Of a DNA stretch of 64,000 nt, positions 34,240 to 43,550 are shown piece after piece. The notes beneath the pieces were generated by a model. The model was not told where the DNA came from and searched no databases. It saw nothing but the letters and a program-made list of their open reading frames with translations. A program made the translations under genes and the position numbers. Location of the stretch: assembly GCF_004023625.1 (NCBI RefSeq), contig NZ_RPDJ01000001.1, positions 186,001-250,000 on the forward strand, in the 5' to 3' direction. How positions within the stretch are numbered: the first letter of the stretch is position 1; every line of letters starts with the position of its first letter. The DNA comes from Streptomyces cavernae. GTDB taxonomy: Bacteria > Actinomycetota > Actinomycetes > Streptomycetales > Streptomycetaceae.

Positions 34240-36038
34240 GAGATCACACACTGCCGGGTCGTCAGCTGCTGGGATGCCCCGCCGTCCGCGGATGCCGGAC
34301 TGGTCGTGGCCTGGACCGTCCAGTAGCAGTCCTTGCCCTGGAACGTATGGGTGAGGGAGAGCGTGTACTCGGTCGCGCCGCTGCGCTGGAAGGTCTCCGT
34401 CGAGGTGTCCAACGCGCCTGCCTGACCTGCCCCGTTGGTGGTGGACCAGGTGACCGTGACGGAGATCGGTCCGGTGCCGTCCGTGGTGACGGTGATGGCC
34501 GCCGCGGCCGTGTTCGGGCCGGTCTGCCGGAACGAGGTGACGGCGACGTCCTTGACCGCGGGCGAGACCGGCCCGGTGGGGGGCTCGCTCGTCTCGGTCG
34601 GAGTGACCGTCTCCCCGCCGCCCGTCGTCCCGCCGCCACCGGTTGTCCCGCCGCCACCGGTTGTCCCGCCGCCACCGGTGGTGCCGCCACCACCTGTACC
34701 ACCACGGGTGCCGCCTCCCGTGCCGCCCCCGCCACCCGTACCGCCGCCGGTGCCGCCGCCCGTGGTCGTCGTACCGCCGGTGCCCGTCGTCCCTCCGGCG
34801 TCCGTGGTGCCGGTGGGCGTGTCGCTCGGGCCGGCGGACGGGTCGCCGGGGTCATCGGTCGTCGAGGCGGACGGCGACGCGTCGGACGACTCGCTGGACG
34901 TGGGGGTCGGCTCGGACGTGCCGGCCGGCTCCGTGGGGCCGCTGGTGATGCCGGGCTGCGCGCTGGTGGTGGCGAGTGCCTCGGCGGTGCGCTCCGCGGT
35001 GTCACCGGTGGCGCCGTTCGCGCCGAAGGCGAGGATGAGGGCCAGGACCAGTGCCGCGCCGGACGCCGCCATACCGGGCAGCCCGGGCCGCCAGGCGTGC
35101 GCCCACCCGTGCCCCTGCCCCTGGCTGAGGACGGTGCGTGCGGTGTCCGTGGTACCGCTGGAGGGGTCCCGGCGCGAGGGCAGCAGCAGCGCGAACAGCG
35201 CCACGAGTGCGGCCAGTTGGGCGTGGCCCCGGCTTTCCCAGTCGGGGCCGTAGGTCCCGCCCGCCACCGCCTCGAGCTCCGCGACGAAGTCCTGGGCGTG
35301 CAGGGGCCGTTCCTCCGGGGACTTGGCCAGTCCCCGCCGCACCAGCGGCCGCAGGGGTTCGGGGAGCTCCGCGTCCGGGATGGGGGCGTCGACGTGCTGC
35401 AGCGCGAGTTCGGCGAAGTTGTCACCGCGGTACGGCTTGTGCCCCGTCAGGCACTCGAAGAACGTGGCCGTGGCCGCGTAGACGTCGGCGGCGGGGGAGG
35501 CGGGCGCGCCGGTCCACTGCTCGGGTGCCATGTAGGAGGGTGTTCCGGCCACACCGGGCGTGGTTCCCGCGTCGGCCGCGATCCCGAAGTCGACGAGCTT
35601 CGACACACCGTCCTCGGTGACGAGGACGTTCTCCGGCTTGTAGTCGCGGTGCACCACACCGACCCGGTGGGCGTCGGCCAGCCCGAGCAGTGACCCCTTG
35701 AGCACCGCCAGCGCGGCCTCCGCCGGCAGCGGGCCCTCCCGCGCCAGCAGCGTGCGCAGGGAGACGCCGTCGACGAGTTCCATCACGATCGCCGCGCCCG
35801 ACGGGCCCTCGACGTACTCGTACAACCCGGCGACGTGGTCGCTCTCCAGCCCACCCAGGAGCCGGGCCTCGGCACGGAAGCCGTGGACGAAACCCTCACG
35901 CGTGCGCAACGACTCACTGAGGTACTTCACCGCGACCGGCACCCCGGTCTCCTCGTGCACGGCGAGTACGACCCGCCCGCTGGCGCCGGACCCGAGTTCC
36001 TGTGACTCGGCGTATCCCGGAACTGCCCAGGTGTTCAT
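34236..36038 (-). CDS. Transmembrane Ser/Thr protein kinase (PknB type)
   Basis: A 600-aa protein. The kinase domain covers residues 8-265: P-loop GSGASGRV (16-23), VAIK-type Lys38, catalytic HRDYKPENV, DFG, and GTPSYMAPEQW. Two hydrophobic segments follow, LAALVALFALLLP and GMAASGAALVLALILAFGA. Next come a Ser/Thr/Pro-rich stretch and a long Gly-Thr linker encoded by 18-bp repeats (about 34620-34760), then an extracytoplasmic domain ending in Cys. The HRD motif has Tyr at the position usually Ile/Leu. ATG 36038 has GGGGGA nine bases upstream. Cotranscribed with the paralogous sensor-like protein. Confidence 0.9.
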   Translation of the reverse strand: MNTWAVPGYAESQELGSGASGRVVLAVHEETGVPVAVKYLSESLRTREGFVHGFRAEARLLGGLESDHVAGLYEYVEGPSGAAIVMELVDGVSLRTLLAREGPLPAEAALAVLKGSLLGLADAHRVGVVHRDYKPENVLVTEDGVSKLVDFGIAADAGTTPGVAGTPSYMAPEQWTGAPASPAADVYAATATFFECLTGHKPYRGDNFAELALQHVDAPIPDAELPEPLRPLVRRGLAKSPEERPLHAQDFVAELEAVAGGTYGPDWESRGHAQLAALVALFALLLPSRRDPSSGTTDTARTVLSQGQGHGWAHAWRPGLPGMAASGAALVLALILAFGANGATGDTAERTAEALATTSAQPGITSGPTEPAGTSEPTPTSSESSDASPSASTTDDPGDPSAGPSDTPTGTTDAGGTTGTGGTTTTGGGTGGGTGGGGGTGGGTRGGTGGGGTTGGGGTTGGGGTTGGGGTTGGGETVTPTETSEPPTGPVSPAVKDVAVTSFRQTGPNTAAAAITVTTDGTGPISVTVTWSTTNGAGQAGALDTSTETFQRSGATEYTLSLTHTFQGKDCYWTVQATTSPASADGGASQQLTTRQCVIS

Positions 36039-36367
36039 CAGTAATTCCCCCCGACCGCCCGGCGCTCCGGCAACCCCCGGGGCCACGCGCTTCGAACCGT
36101 ACGCTATGAGACATATTTTCGGCCATGGCGGTTCCCGGAAGGGGGACAGCGGCGCTGTAAGCGAACTGCAACCGGCCGGGCGGAGCATGGAACCGCTGCG
36201 GACGGGGTGGCGGAGAACTCGGCGCAGGACGCGGCACGACTGCTCGACACCTGGTCCCCTGGGTGGGACCCAGGGCTCAAGTGGGAACTTCTGCGCAGGG
36301 CGTTGCGCCGCAGGGTGGCGAACCCCGGCCTCGACCCCACGATGGTCCGGCGGCGGCCCGGGAGATC
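36039..36367. other. Intergenic region 5' of the kinase gene
   Basis: The minus-strand kinase promoter probably lies near 36095-36120, where AT-rich ATGAGACATATTTTC occurs. The plus strand from GTG 36207 reads AENSAQDAARLLDTWSPGWD and WELLRRALRRRVANPGLDP, protein-like for about 50 codons, then runs into the MBL gene antisense without a family match. It may be a decayed fragment; I cannot call a gene. Confidence 0.4.
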
Positions 36368-37186
36368 TCAACCCCCGCTGCGCCCGCCGGCCGGCTCGAA
36401 GCCCGCCAGCATCCGCTCCAGCGCCGCCTGGTCGGGACCCACGAAGGGCGCCGCGCCGGCGGCCGAGCCCAGCGTGTCGACCATCTGCCCAGTGATCCCC
36501 GGGGCGGGCGGCAGATGCGTGGAGAAGACGATCTCCGGCTCCCAGTCCAGCAGCGGCTTGAACGTGTCCAGGAAGCGCCGCTCGTCGACGTCCCGCACCC
36601 AGGGACTGTCCACGCTTGCCCACAACAGCTGCGCGGCACGCAGGTCATCGGCACGGACCTGGCGGGCATCACGTGCCTCAGCGAGCTCCCTGTCGGGCAG
36701 CGGGCCGCCGAAGCAGTCGGAGCTGAAGCACATTCCGGAGCGGTCCTCGAAGAACCCGACCGTGGCGGGGTTGTCGAACAGTGGCGGGCGGAAGCCCGTG
36801 AGCGTGCGGTCGCCGACGTCGAGGGTCTGGCCCGGATTGAGCAGATACACCCGGTCGAGCGGCAGAGGCCGCTCGCAGGACATGATCCCGACGGCCAGGA
36901 ACGTGGTCACGACGCGTGCCCGAGGAGCCGCGGCGAGCAGCTCGAAGATGCCGCCGGTGTGGTCCCGGTCCGGGTGCGTGAGCCAGATCCAGCGCACGTC
37001 GGCGGGATCCAGCACCGTGGCGAGCGTTTCCACGAAGTGCCGGTCCGGAAGGCCGAGTCCGCTGTCGACGACGACTGGCTCGGCCGCGTGCAGGACAAAG
37101 GCGTTGACGGGCAGGTGCCCGAGGCCGGGCACCTCCAGACTGTCGTTCAGGACGCTGACGTCCGGTCGAATCCTGTGCACGGGCAT
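36368..37186 (-). CDS. MBL-fold metallo-hydrolase
   Basis: A 272-aa metallo-beta-lactamase-fold protein. The metal motif is LTHPDRDHTGG (HxxxDH, with Pro in place of the more usual variable residue). Other ligands are SSDCFGG (Asp) and FSTHLPP (His). The N terminus VLHAAEPVVVDSG gives the first strand. The fold resembles flavodiiron-type beta-lactamase modules without a flavodoxin. No neighbour indicates the substrate. ATG 37186 follows GGGAG. It is divergent from the CapA-like gene (147 bases). Confidence 0.85.
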   Translation of the reverse strand: MPVHRIRPDVSVLNDSLEVPGLGHLPVNAFVLHAAEPVVVDSGLGLPDRHFVETLATVLDPADVRWIWLTHPDRDHTGGIFELLAAAPRARVVTTFLAVGIMSCERPLPLDRVYLLNPGQTLDVGDRTLTGFRPPLFDNPATVGFFEDRSGMCFSSDCFGGPLPDRELAEARDARQVRADDLRAAQLLWASVDSPWVRDVDERRFLDTFKPLLDWEPEIVFSTHLPPAPGITGQMVDTLGSAAGAAPFVGPDQAALERMLAGFEPAGGRSGG

Positions 37187-37332
37187 GGCGAGACTCCCAG
37201 CCCCCCACGGCTGGTGTCGCTCGCAACCTCAAGCCCATCATGGTTCACCGCAGAAACCGCCGCCACCGAGCCGACCGGCTCCGGGCCCGGGCAGCCGCCG
37301 TGCGCGCACGCCGCCGCATTACCGTGGAGAGC

Positions 37333-38457
37333 ATGGGCGGCGGCACGGTCACGCTGTTCCTGTGCGGAGACGTGATGCTCGGGCGCGGCGTCGACCAGAT
37401 CCTCCCGCACGCCGGCGATCCGGCCCTGCGGGAAACCTACGTGGGCGACGCCCGCTCCTACGTCCGGGGCGCGGAGGCGGCCGGCGGACCGATCCCCGTC
37501 CCGGTCCCACCGTCATGGCCGTGGGGTGAGGCCCTCCGGACACTTGAGGAGGCCGCACCCGACGTCCGGATCGTGAATCTGGAGACCTCCGTCACGCGCC
37601 GTGACACCTTCGCGGAAGCCAAGGAGATCCACTACCGGATGCACCCGGCCAACATCGAGGCTCTGACGGTGGCCCGGCCCGACGTCTGCGTCCTGGCCAA
37701 CAACCACGTACTGGACTTCGGCCGCCCGGGCCTCACCGAGACGCTCGACACCCTGGCCCGCGCGGACCGACGGACCGCGGGCGCGGGGCGGAACGCCGAC
37801 GAGGCTTACGCACCGGCGGTGGTCCCCCTCGGCGCCGGCCGCCGCGTCCTCGTCCTCGCCCTGGGAATGCGCTCCAGCGGCATCCCCCCGGACTGGGCCG
37901 CCACCGCCGAGCGGCCCGGCGTCGCCTACGTCGCGGAGCCGTCGGCCGCCGCGGCCGACGAGACGGTCCGCCGCATCCAGCGGGTGAAACGGCCGGGCGA
38001 CCTCGCGGTCGTCTCCGTGCACTGGGGCTCCAACTGGGGATACTCCGTCCCCCGCGAGCAGATCCGCTTCGCCCGCGCACTGGTGGACGGCGGCGCCGAT
38101 GTCGTCCACGGTCACTCCTCGCACCATCCCCGCCCCCTGGAGGTGTACCGCGACCGGCTGGTGCTCTACGGCTGCGGCGACTTCATCGACGACTACGAGG
38201 GCATCGGCGGCTACGAGCAGTACCGCGACGATCTCCGGCTCGCCTTCTTCGTCACGGCGGACGCCGGCACCGGACGGCTGGCGGGCCTGCGCATGGTGCC
38301 CCTGCTCGCCCGCCGGATGCGGCTGGAGGCGGCTCCGGCCGAGGACCGCGAGTGGCTGCGGGCAACCCTCGACAGAATCAGCGGCCGGGACGTCCACGTC
38401 GCCGTGGATCCCGACGGCTCGCTCGGACTGGTCCACCCCGCCGTTCCCCCGCACTAA
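37333..38457 (+). CDS. CapA-family (PgsA) metallophosphatase-like protein
   Basis: A 374-aa protein with the CapA motifs FLCGDVMLGRGVDQ, VRIVNLETSVTRRD, VCVLANNHVLDFG, VVSVHWGSNW and VVHGHSSHHPRPLEVY. The family is a calcineurin-like phosphatase fold associated with poly-gamma-glutamate synthesis, but no CapBC genes are nearby and no signal peptide is present. A stand-alone cytoplasmic role is likely. ATG 37333 is preceded by GGAG. An in-frame upstream extension of 31 residues is very basic and less likely to be translated. Confidence 0.88.
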   Translation: MGGGTVTLFLCGDVMLGRGVDQILPHAGDPALRETYVGDARSYVRGAEAAGGPIPVPVPPSWPWGEALRTLEEAAPDVRIVNLETSVTRRDTFAEAKEIHYRMHPANIEALTVARPDVCVLANNHVLDFGRPGLTETLDTLARADRRTAGAGRNADEAYAPAVVPLGAGRRVLVLALGMRSSGIPPDWAATAERPGVAYVAEPSAAAADETVRRIQRVKRPGDLAVVSVHWGSNWGYSVPREQIRFARALVDGGADVVHGHSSHHPRPLEVYRDRLVLYGCGDFIDDYEGIGGYEQYRDDLRLAFFVTADAGTGRLAGLRMVPLLARRMRLEAAPAEDREWLRATLDRISGRDVHVAVDPDGSLGLVHPAVPPH

Positions 38458-38563
38458 TGTGTGGCCTGCGTCAGGCCATGGGGATGGCGGGCGGCGATGA
38501 GTTCCCCGCGGCGCGGCGGTCTCCATCTCCGTAACCCGCGGGGTGAGAAGAGGAGTGAGTCCC

Positions 38564-39163
38564 ATGCGCATCGTGGTCACTGAGTTCATCAGCCTGGACG
38601 GCGTCGTGCAGGCGCCGGGCGGACCGCAGGAGGACACCGAGGGCGGTTTCGCGCACGGCGGCTGGACGCACGCGTACTTCGACCCGGAGACGGTCGGCGG
38701 AGCCTTCGACGAGGCGGTGACCGGCGCCGGTGCCCTGCTGTTCGGGCGCCGCACCTGGCGGACGATGGCGGGGGCGTGGCCGGAGAGGGCGGGCGACCCG
38801 TTCGCGGACCGGATGAACGCGCTGCCCAAGTACGTCGTGTCCGACACGCTCGGCGACGAGGAGCTGACCTGGAACACCACCCGCATTCCCGGCGAGGAGG
38901 CCCTCGCCCACATCCGCAAGCTGCGCGACGGCGCCGCGGACGGCGGACACCTCCTGGTCATGGGCAGCCCCACGCTGGTGCGCGCCCTGCTCGGCGAAGG
39001 GCTCGTGGACGAGCTCCGGCTGATGATCATGCCGGTGATCCTCGGCGGTGGGAAGACGATCTTCCCGGGGGACGGCGGGCTGCACACGCTGGAACTGGTC
39101 TCCAGCGTCACCAGCGGCACGGGCGTACACGTCAGCACCTACCGTCCCACCGCCGCCGAGTGA
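38564..39163 (+). CDS. Dihydrofolate reductase/RibD C-terminal family protein
   Basis: A 199-aa protein: MRIVVTEFISLDGVVQAPGG, GALLFGRRTWRTM, KYVVSDTL and PVILGGGKTIF. These are features of the stand-alone RibD-C/DHFR-like family (NADPH-binding reductases of unknown substrate). AGGAG lies eight to nine bases before ATG 38564. It follows the CapA-like gene by 106 bases in the same direction. It is not in a riboflavin operon, so a role in flavin synthesis is unlikely. Confidence 0.88.
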   Translation: MRIVVTEFISLDGVVQAPGGPQEDTEGGFAHGGWTHAYFDPETVGGAFDEAVTGAGALLFGRRTWRTMAGAWPERAGDPFADRMNALPKYVVSDTLGDEELTWNTTRIPGEEALAHIRKLRDGAADGGHLLVMGSPTLVRALLGEGLVDELRLMIMPVILGGGKTIFPGDGGLHTLELVSSVTSGTGVHVSTYRPTAAE

Positions 39164-39196
39164 GCCCTCACCCCCGCAAGGGACTGACGGGCCGGC

Positions 39197-41920
39197 TCAC
39201 CGCCCCGAAGGCAGCGACTGCTCGGCCCAGATGATCTTGCCGTCGGGCATGTAGCGGGTGCCCCAGCGCTCGGACAGCTGGGAGACCAGGAACAGACCAC
39301 GTCCGCCCTCGTCCGTCGTGGCCGCGTAGCGCAGATGGGGCGAGGTACTGCTGTGGTCGGTGACCTCGCAGATCAGGTTGCGGTCGAGCAGCAGGCGGAC
39401 CCGGATCGGGGCGCCGCCGTACCGGATGGCGTTGGTGACGAGCTCGCTGAGGATCAGTTCCGTGGTGAACGCCAGGTCGTCCAGCCCCCACGCCTGAAGC
39501 CGCCGGGCGACCGAAGCGCGCACCTCGGCGACGGCCGCCGGGTCGGACGGGACGTGCCAGTCGGCGATCCGGTCCGCCCCGAGCCCACGGGTGCCGGCGA
39601 CGATCAGCGCGACGTCGTCGGTCTGCCGGGCAGGCAGCAGCGCCTGGAGCACCTCACGGCAGGTGTCCTCCGGAGACCGGTCCGCGCGGGCCAGGGCGGA
39701 CCGCAACAGGTCGAGCCCGACGTCGATGTCCCGCTCGCGGTCCTCGATGAGGCCGTCGGTGTAGAGGACCAGCCGGCTGTCCTCCGCCAGGCCCAGGTCG
39801 GCGGTCTCGAACGGCAGCCCTCCCAGACCGAGCGGAGGGCCGCCAGGCACCTCGGGGAACTCCACGGCGCCGTCCGGGCGGACCACCGCCGGCGGCGGAT
39901 GACCGGCCCGGGCGATGGTGCAGCGCCGGGTGCTGGGGTCGTAGATCGCGTACAGACAGGTGGCGCCGGTGATCGGCGCGCCGGCCCCCGCCTCCGCCTC
40001 GTCCTGGTCGATCCGGGCGACCAACTCGTCCAGATGCCCGAGGAGTTCGTCGGGCGGCAGGTCCAGGGCGGAGAAGTTGTGCACGGCGGTGCGCAGCCGC
40101 CCCATGGTGGCCGCTGCGTGCAGACCGTGCCCGACGACATCGCCGACGACCAGGGCCACCCGGGCGCCGGGCAGTGGCAGCACGTCGAACCAGTCGCCGC
40201 CCACGCCGGCCTCCGCGGGCAGATACCGGTAGGCGACGTCCAGGGCGTTCTGCTCGGGCAGACTGCGCGGCAGCAGGCTGCGCTGCAGCGTCACGGCCAT
40301 GGTGTGCTCGCGGGTGTAGCGGCGCGCGTTGTCTATCGAGACGGCGGCCCGGGTCACCAACTCCTCGGCGAGGGACAGGTCGTCCTCGTCGAAGGGATCC
40401 GCCTGCTGGGAGCGCCAGAAACTGGCGATCCCCAGCACCACTCCGCCCACCCGCAGCGGCACCGTCGCCAGGGAGTGGATCCCGTACGCGACCACCTGCG
40501 CGGCCCGCTCGGGATCCTGCGCCAGCCAGCCCGGCGCGTTCTTCAGCTCCGGCTCGCAGACGACCTTGCCGGTGCTGAGGCTGCGGGCCTGAGGCGTGGA
40601 GTCGACGAACCCGATCTCCGTGCCGACCGGGTACAGGGGAGCGTCGTCCCGGGTGCCCCGAAGCGCGGTACGGCGCAGCGCGCCGACCGTGGCGTCCGGC
40701 TCCTCGCCGTCCAGGACGGCCTTCGCGAGGTCCACGGTGACGAAGTCGGCGAACCGGGGCACGGCCACTGCCGCCAGCTCCTCCGCGGTCCGGGTCACGT
40801 CCAGGGTCGTGCCGACGCGGACACCGGCGTCGTACAGCAGCTTCAGGCGGCCGCGCGCCACCTCGGCCCGGCCGGACAGCGCCCGCAGTTCGGTCGAGTC
40901 CCGGAGCGTCGCGACGCTGCCGGGCGGGCCTCCGTCGTGATCCGTGGAGCGCTGGTTGATCGCCAGCAGCCGGTCCCCGACCAGATGCACCTCGTCCGTG
41001 GCGACCCGGCCGGAGGTCAGCAGGGCGGCGGTGTCCGCATCGAGACCCAGTTCGCGCACGGGCCTGCCGTCGGCGTCCGGCGGCAGGCCGAGCAACCGCT
41101 GCGCCTCATCGTTGGCGAGCAGCAGCCGGCCGTCGCCGCTGACGATGATCACGCCTTCCCGGACCGCGTGCAGCACCGCGTCGTGGTGCTCGTACATCCG
41201 CGTCATCTCGTACGGGCCGAGGCCCCGGGTCTGGCGCAGCAGCCGGCGGCTCACCAGCGCGGTCCCGGCCGTGGAGAGGGCGAGCGCCGCAGCGGTGGCG
41301 GCGAGAAGCAGCGGCAGTTGCTCCTCGGCGGTGTTGCTGACGCTGGACTTGGTGATGCCCGCGGAGACCAGGCCCACGACCTGCCCGCGGTCCTTGACGG
41401 GCACCACCGCCTGCACCAGCGGGCCGATGGTCCCGTTGATCTCCTCGGTGAGAATTCCGCCGCGAAGCGCCGGCTCGAGGTTGCCGACGAACTTCTTCCC
41501 GATCCGGTCCGGCTTGGGGTGGGTGTAGCGGATGCCGTCGGTGTTCATCACGACGATGAAGTCGACCTTCGACTCCTCCCGGGCGGCCTCGGCCCTCGGC
41601 TGCAGCACCGCGGTGGGATCGGGCCCGCGAAGCGCCTCACGGGTGCCGGGCGCGTTGGCGAACGTCTGCGCAACGGCGAGCGAGCGGTTGCGGGCCTCCT
41701 CGGTGCTGTCGTGCCGCACTTGCAGGACCAGCGTCACCGCCGCCGCCACCACCAGCAGCAGCACGATGACCACCTGCAGGACGAATACCTGGCCGGCGAC
41801 GCTGCGGCCGCCCAGCACCGAACTCAGCCTGGCGACCGGCGTGCGCCGGGTCAGACCTTCGGGAGATTTCCGCTGTGCCGGTGGTCGATGCTGTCCGTTT
41901 CGCTGCTGTGTCTGCTGCAC
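39197..41920 (-). CDS. Membrane sensor PP2C phosphatase with PAS, GAF and RsbW-like kinase domains
   Basis: A protein of about 907 aa. TM1 (VFVLQVVIVLLLVVAAAVTL), an extracytoplasmic sensor resembling the single-Cache/CitA type (RYTHPKPDRIGKKFVG), TM2 (LPLLLAATAAALALSTAG), PAS with LLLANDEAQRLLGLP, GAF, SpoIIE PP2C (GGDWFDVLPL, VVGDVVGHGLHAA, VLYTDGLIEDR, TDDVALIVAGT), and a C-terminal HATPase (SELVTNAIRYG, GGRGLFLVSQL). It combines phosphatase and anti-sigma-factor-kinase activities to gate a stress sigma factor. The start is uncertain: GTG 41920 is given, and TTG 42016 would add 32 residues. Confidence 0.87.
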   Translation of the reverse strand: MQQTQQRNGQHRPPAQRKSPEGLTRRTPVARLSSVLGGRSVAGQVFVLQVVIVLLLVVAAAVTLVLQVRHDSTEEARNRSLAVAQTFANAPGTREALRGPDPTAVLQPRAEAAREESKVDFIVVMNTDGIRYTHPKPDRIGKKFVGNLEPALRGGILTEEINGTIGPLVQAVVPVKDRGQVVGLVSAGITKSSVSNTAEEQLPLLLAATAAALALSTAGTALVSRRLLRQTRGLGPYEMTRMYEHHDAVLHAVREGVIIVSGDGRLLLANDEAQRLLGLPPDADGRPVRELGLDADTAALLTSGRVATDEVHLVGDRLLAINQRSTDHDGGPPGSVATLRDSTELRALSGRAEVARGRLKLLYDAGVRVGTTLDVTRTAEELAAVAVPRFADFVTVDLAKAVLDGEEPDATVGALRRTALRGTRDDAPLYPVGTEIGFVDSTPQARSLSTGKVVCEPELKNAPGWLAQDPERAAQVVAYGIHSLATVPLRVGGVVLGIASFWRSQQADPFDEDDLSLAEELVTRAAVSIDNARRYTREHTMAVTLQRSLLPRSLPEQNALDVAYRYLPAEAGVGGDWFDVLPLPGARVALVVGDVVGHGLHAAATMGRLRTAVHNFSALDLPPDELLGHLDELVARIDQDEAEAGAGAPITGATCLYAIYDPSTRRCTIARAGHPPPAVVRPDGAVEFPEVPGGPPLGLGGLPFETADLGLAEDSRLVLYTDGLIEDRERDIDVGLDLLRSALARADRSPEDTCREVLQALLPARQTDDVALIVAGTRGLGADRIADWHVPSDPAAVAEVRASVARRLQAWGLDDLAFTTELILSELVTNAIRYGGAPIRVRLLLDRNLICEVTDHSSTSPHLRYAATTDEGGRGLFLVSQLSERWGTRYMPDGKIIWAEQSLPSGR

Positions 41921-42248
41921 GCTCGCTCGTGGAGTGGTGTGGGGGACAGTCGGGCCGGCGCCAGTGGGCGCTGACCGGTCGGAGCAGTCCGACCAGGGGC
42001 CGGGATCGACCCACAAGTCGGACCATATGCCATGTCTACACTGCAGGGTGCCGTGAGGCTAACGCCTTCCACGTGTTGTGACAGGCTTTGACGCACTGTA
42101 CAGCGGCCGACGCACAGCGTAGTAGACCCGAGGCCCCTGGGAACCTGCCAGGAAACGCACAGCGTTCACGGGGACGCTCCACAGGCGGCCTGCCTAGAGT
42201 CACCCGCAACCCAGCGGGCGACCAAGAGAAAGCAAAAGGCACGCCGTC

Positions 42249-43088
42249 ATGAGCGAAGAACTCCACGACCACGACAGAGGTCTCTCCTTCGACCTCCCCA
42301 CGCTTCAGCGCCGCAAGATGATCCGGCTGCTCGCGGGCGCGGGCCTGGTCCCGTTGGTGGGCTGCTCGGGCCAGGACTCGGACAACTCCCCCGCCAACTC
42401 CTCCTCGTCTTCCTCTTCCGCGGGCTCCTCCGGTTCCTCCTCGGGCGCCTCCGACGCGAGCTGCGAGACGATCCCGGAGGAGACGGCGGGCCCCTTCCCC
42501 GGCGACGGCTCCAACGGCGTGAACGTCCTGAAGGAGAGCGGTGTGGTCCGCAAGGACATCACCTCGAGCTTCGGCTCCGCGAGCGGCAAGGCGGAGGGCA
42601 TACCACTGACCATCACCCTCACCGTCGTGGACGCGGCGTCGGGCTGCGACACACCCAAGGAGGGCGCCGCGGTCTACCTTTGGCACTGCGACAGGGACGG
42701 CAACTACTCCCTGTACTCCGAGGGCGTCACCGACGAGAACTACCTGCGCGGCGTCCAGGAGTCCGACGCCGAGGGCCGGCTCACGTTCACCAGCATCTTC
42801 CCCGGCTGCTACAGCGGCCGCTGGCCGCACATCCACTTCGAGGTCTACGGCAGCCTGGAGGACGCCACCAACGCCACCTCCATCACCTCCACTTCGCAGC
42901 TCGCCCTGCCGAAGGATGTCTGCGACGCCGTGTACGCGACGGACGGCTACGAACAGAGCGTGCGGAACCTGGGTGAGCTCTCGCTCGAGACCGACAACAT
43001 CTTCAGCGACGGTTACGACCAGCAGATGGCGACGGTGGAAGGCAGCGTCGAGAAGGGCTACACGGCGACGCTCACCGTTCCGGTGTAA
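42249..43088 (+). CDS. Secreted intradiol ring-cleavage dioxygenase-like lipoprotein
   Basis: A 279-aa protein. A twin-arginine-like N terminus (LQRRKMIRLLAGAGL) leads to a lipobox LVGC near residue 39 and a Ser-rich linker. The catalytic domain has EETAGPFPGDG, AAVYLWHCDRDGNYSLYS and PGCYSGRWPHIHFEVYG, giving Tyr, Tyr, His, His iron ligands. It may cleave catechols outside the membrane; extracellular members of this family are known. Start ATG 42249 has AAAGG upstream. The strong terminator after it isolates it from the catabolic island that follows. Confidence 0.88.
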   Translation: MSEELHDHDRGLSFDLPTLQRRKMIRLLAGAGLVPLVGCSGQDSDNSPANSSSSSSSAGSSGSSSGASDASCETIPEETAGPFPGDGSNGVNVLKESGVVRKDITSSFGSASGKAEGIPLTITLTVVDAASGCDTPKEGAAVYLWHCDRDGNYSLYSEGVTDENYLRGVQESDAEGRLTFTSIFPGCYSGRWPHIHFEVYGSLEDATNATSITSTSQLALPKDVCDAVYATDGYEQSVRNLGELSLETDNIFSDGYDQQMATVEGSVEKGYTATLTVPV

Positions 43089-43116
43089 CCCGTCGTTCGT
43101 GGCTCGGGGACCGGGG

Positions 43117-43170
43117 AAGCGGCCCCGGGGACGTCGTGGCGGATACGACCACACGACCCCGGGGCCGCTT
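43117..43170 (+). terminator. Terminator of the dioxygenase gene
   Basis: AAGCGGCCCCGGGG (43117-43130) pairs perfectly with 43157-43170 (14 bp) around a 26-base loop with a partial inner stem, followed by TTTTCG. Confidence 0.8.
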
Positions 43171-43550
43171 TTCGCGTTGCCGACGTCCGATGGCGCCGAG
43201 CGTGAAGCGAGCAAGCAGCAAGCAGCAAGGAAGCTTTCCGGTCTGGGAAGTTGAGGTCTTAGGGGTCCTTGCGCTATGAGCGTCCGATGAGGTCGCGTGG
43301 TCTGGTGCCGCACGACCCGGGCGGGCAGGGTGCAAGGACCCCTTACACGGTTCTGCTCCCCTCCGGGCCGCTATGGCAAGGATGCCCTACACCTCCACCC
43401 TGAAGGGCGGGGCAATGGGCAAGTGTTCGGTAGCGGAATCCCGCATCGGCGCGCTGTTCCTCGACCGGGGCACCGAGCTCCGTCAGCCAGGCGGACACCT
43501 CCCGCCGGACACTCCTGGAGACCCTGAACGCGGGCTGAACCCGCGCCCGT
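43171..43550. other. Non-coding interval with inverted repeats and a small tandem repeat
   Basis: A 14-bp inverted pair, TTAGGGGTCCTTGC (43259-43272) and GCAAGGACCCCTTA (43332-43345, 13 of 14 complementary), encloses 59 bases. CAGCAAG is repeated near 43214-43230. On the minus strand 43430-43530 a protein-like stretch (SRSVRREVSAWLTELGAP) lies in an open frame without a family match. The interval may hold mobile-element or gene remnants; no intact gene is seen. Confidence 0.4.

Noticed and set aside
36207..37529. A 440-codon plus-strand open frame across the MBL hydrolase gene
   Set aside because: Beyond the first 50 codons it is antisense to a convincing metallo-hydrolase with full metal motifs.
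39335..41974. An 879-codon open frame on the plus strand opposite the PP2C sensor
   Set aside because: It is the antisense shadow of a gene with intact PAS, GAF, PP2C and ATPase motifs; such long shadows are expected at this GC content.
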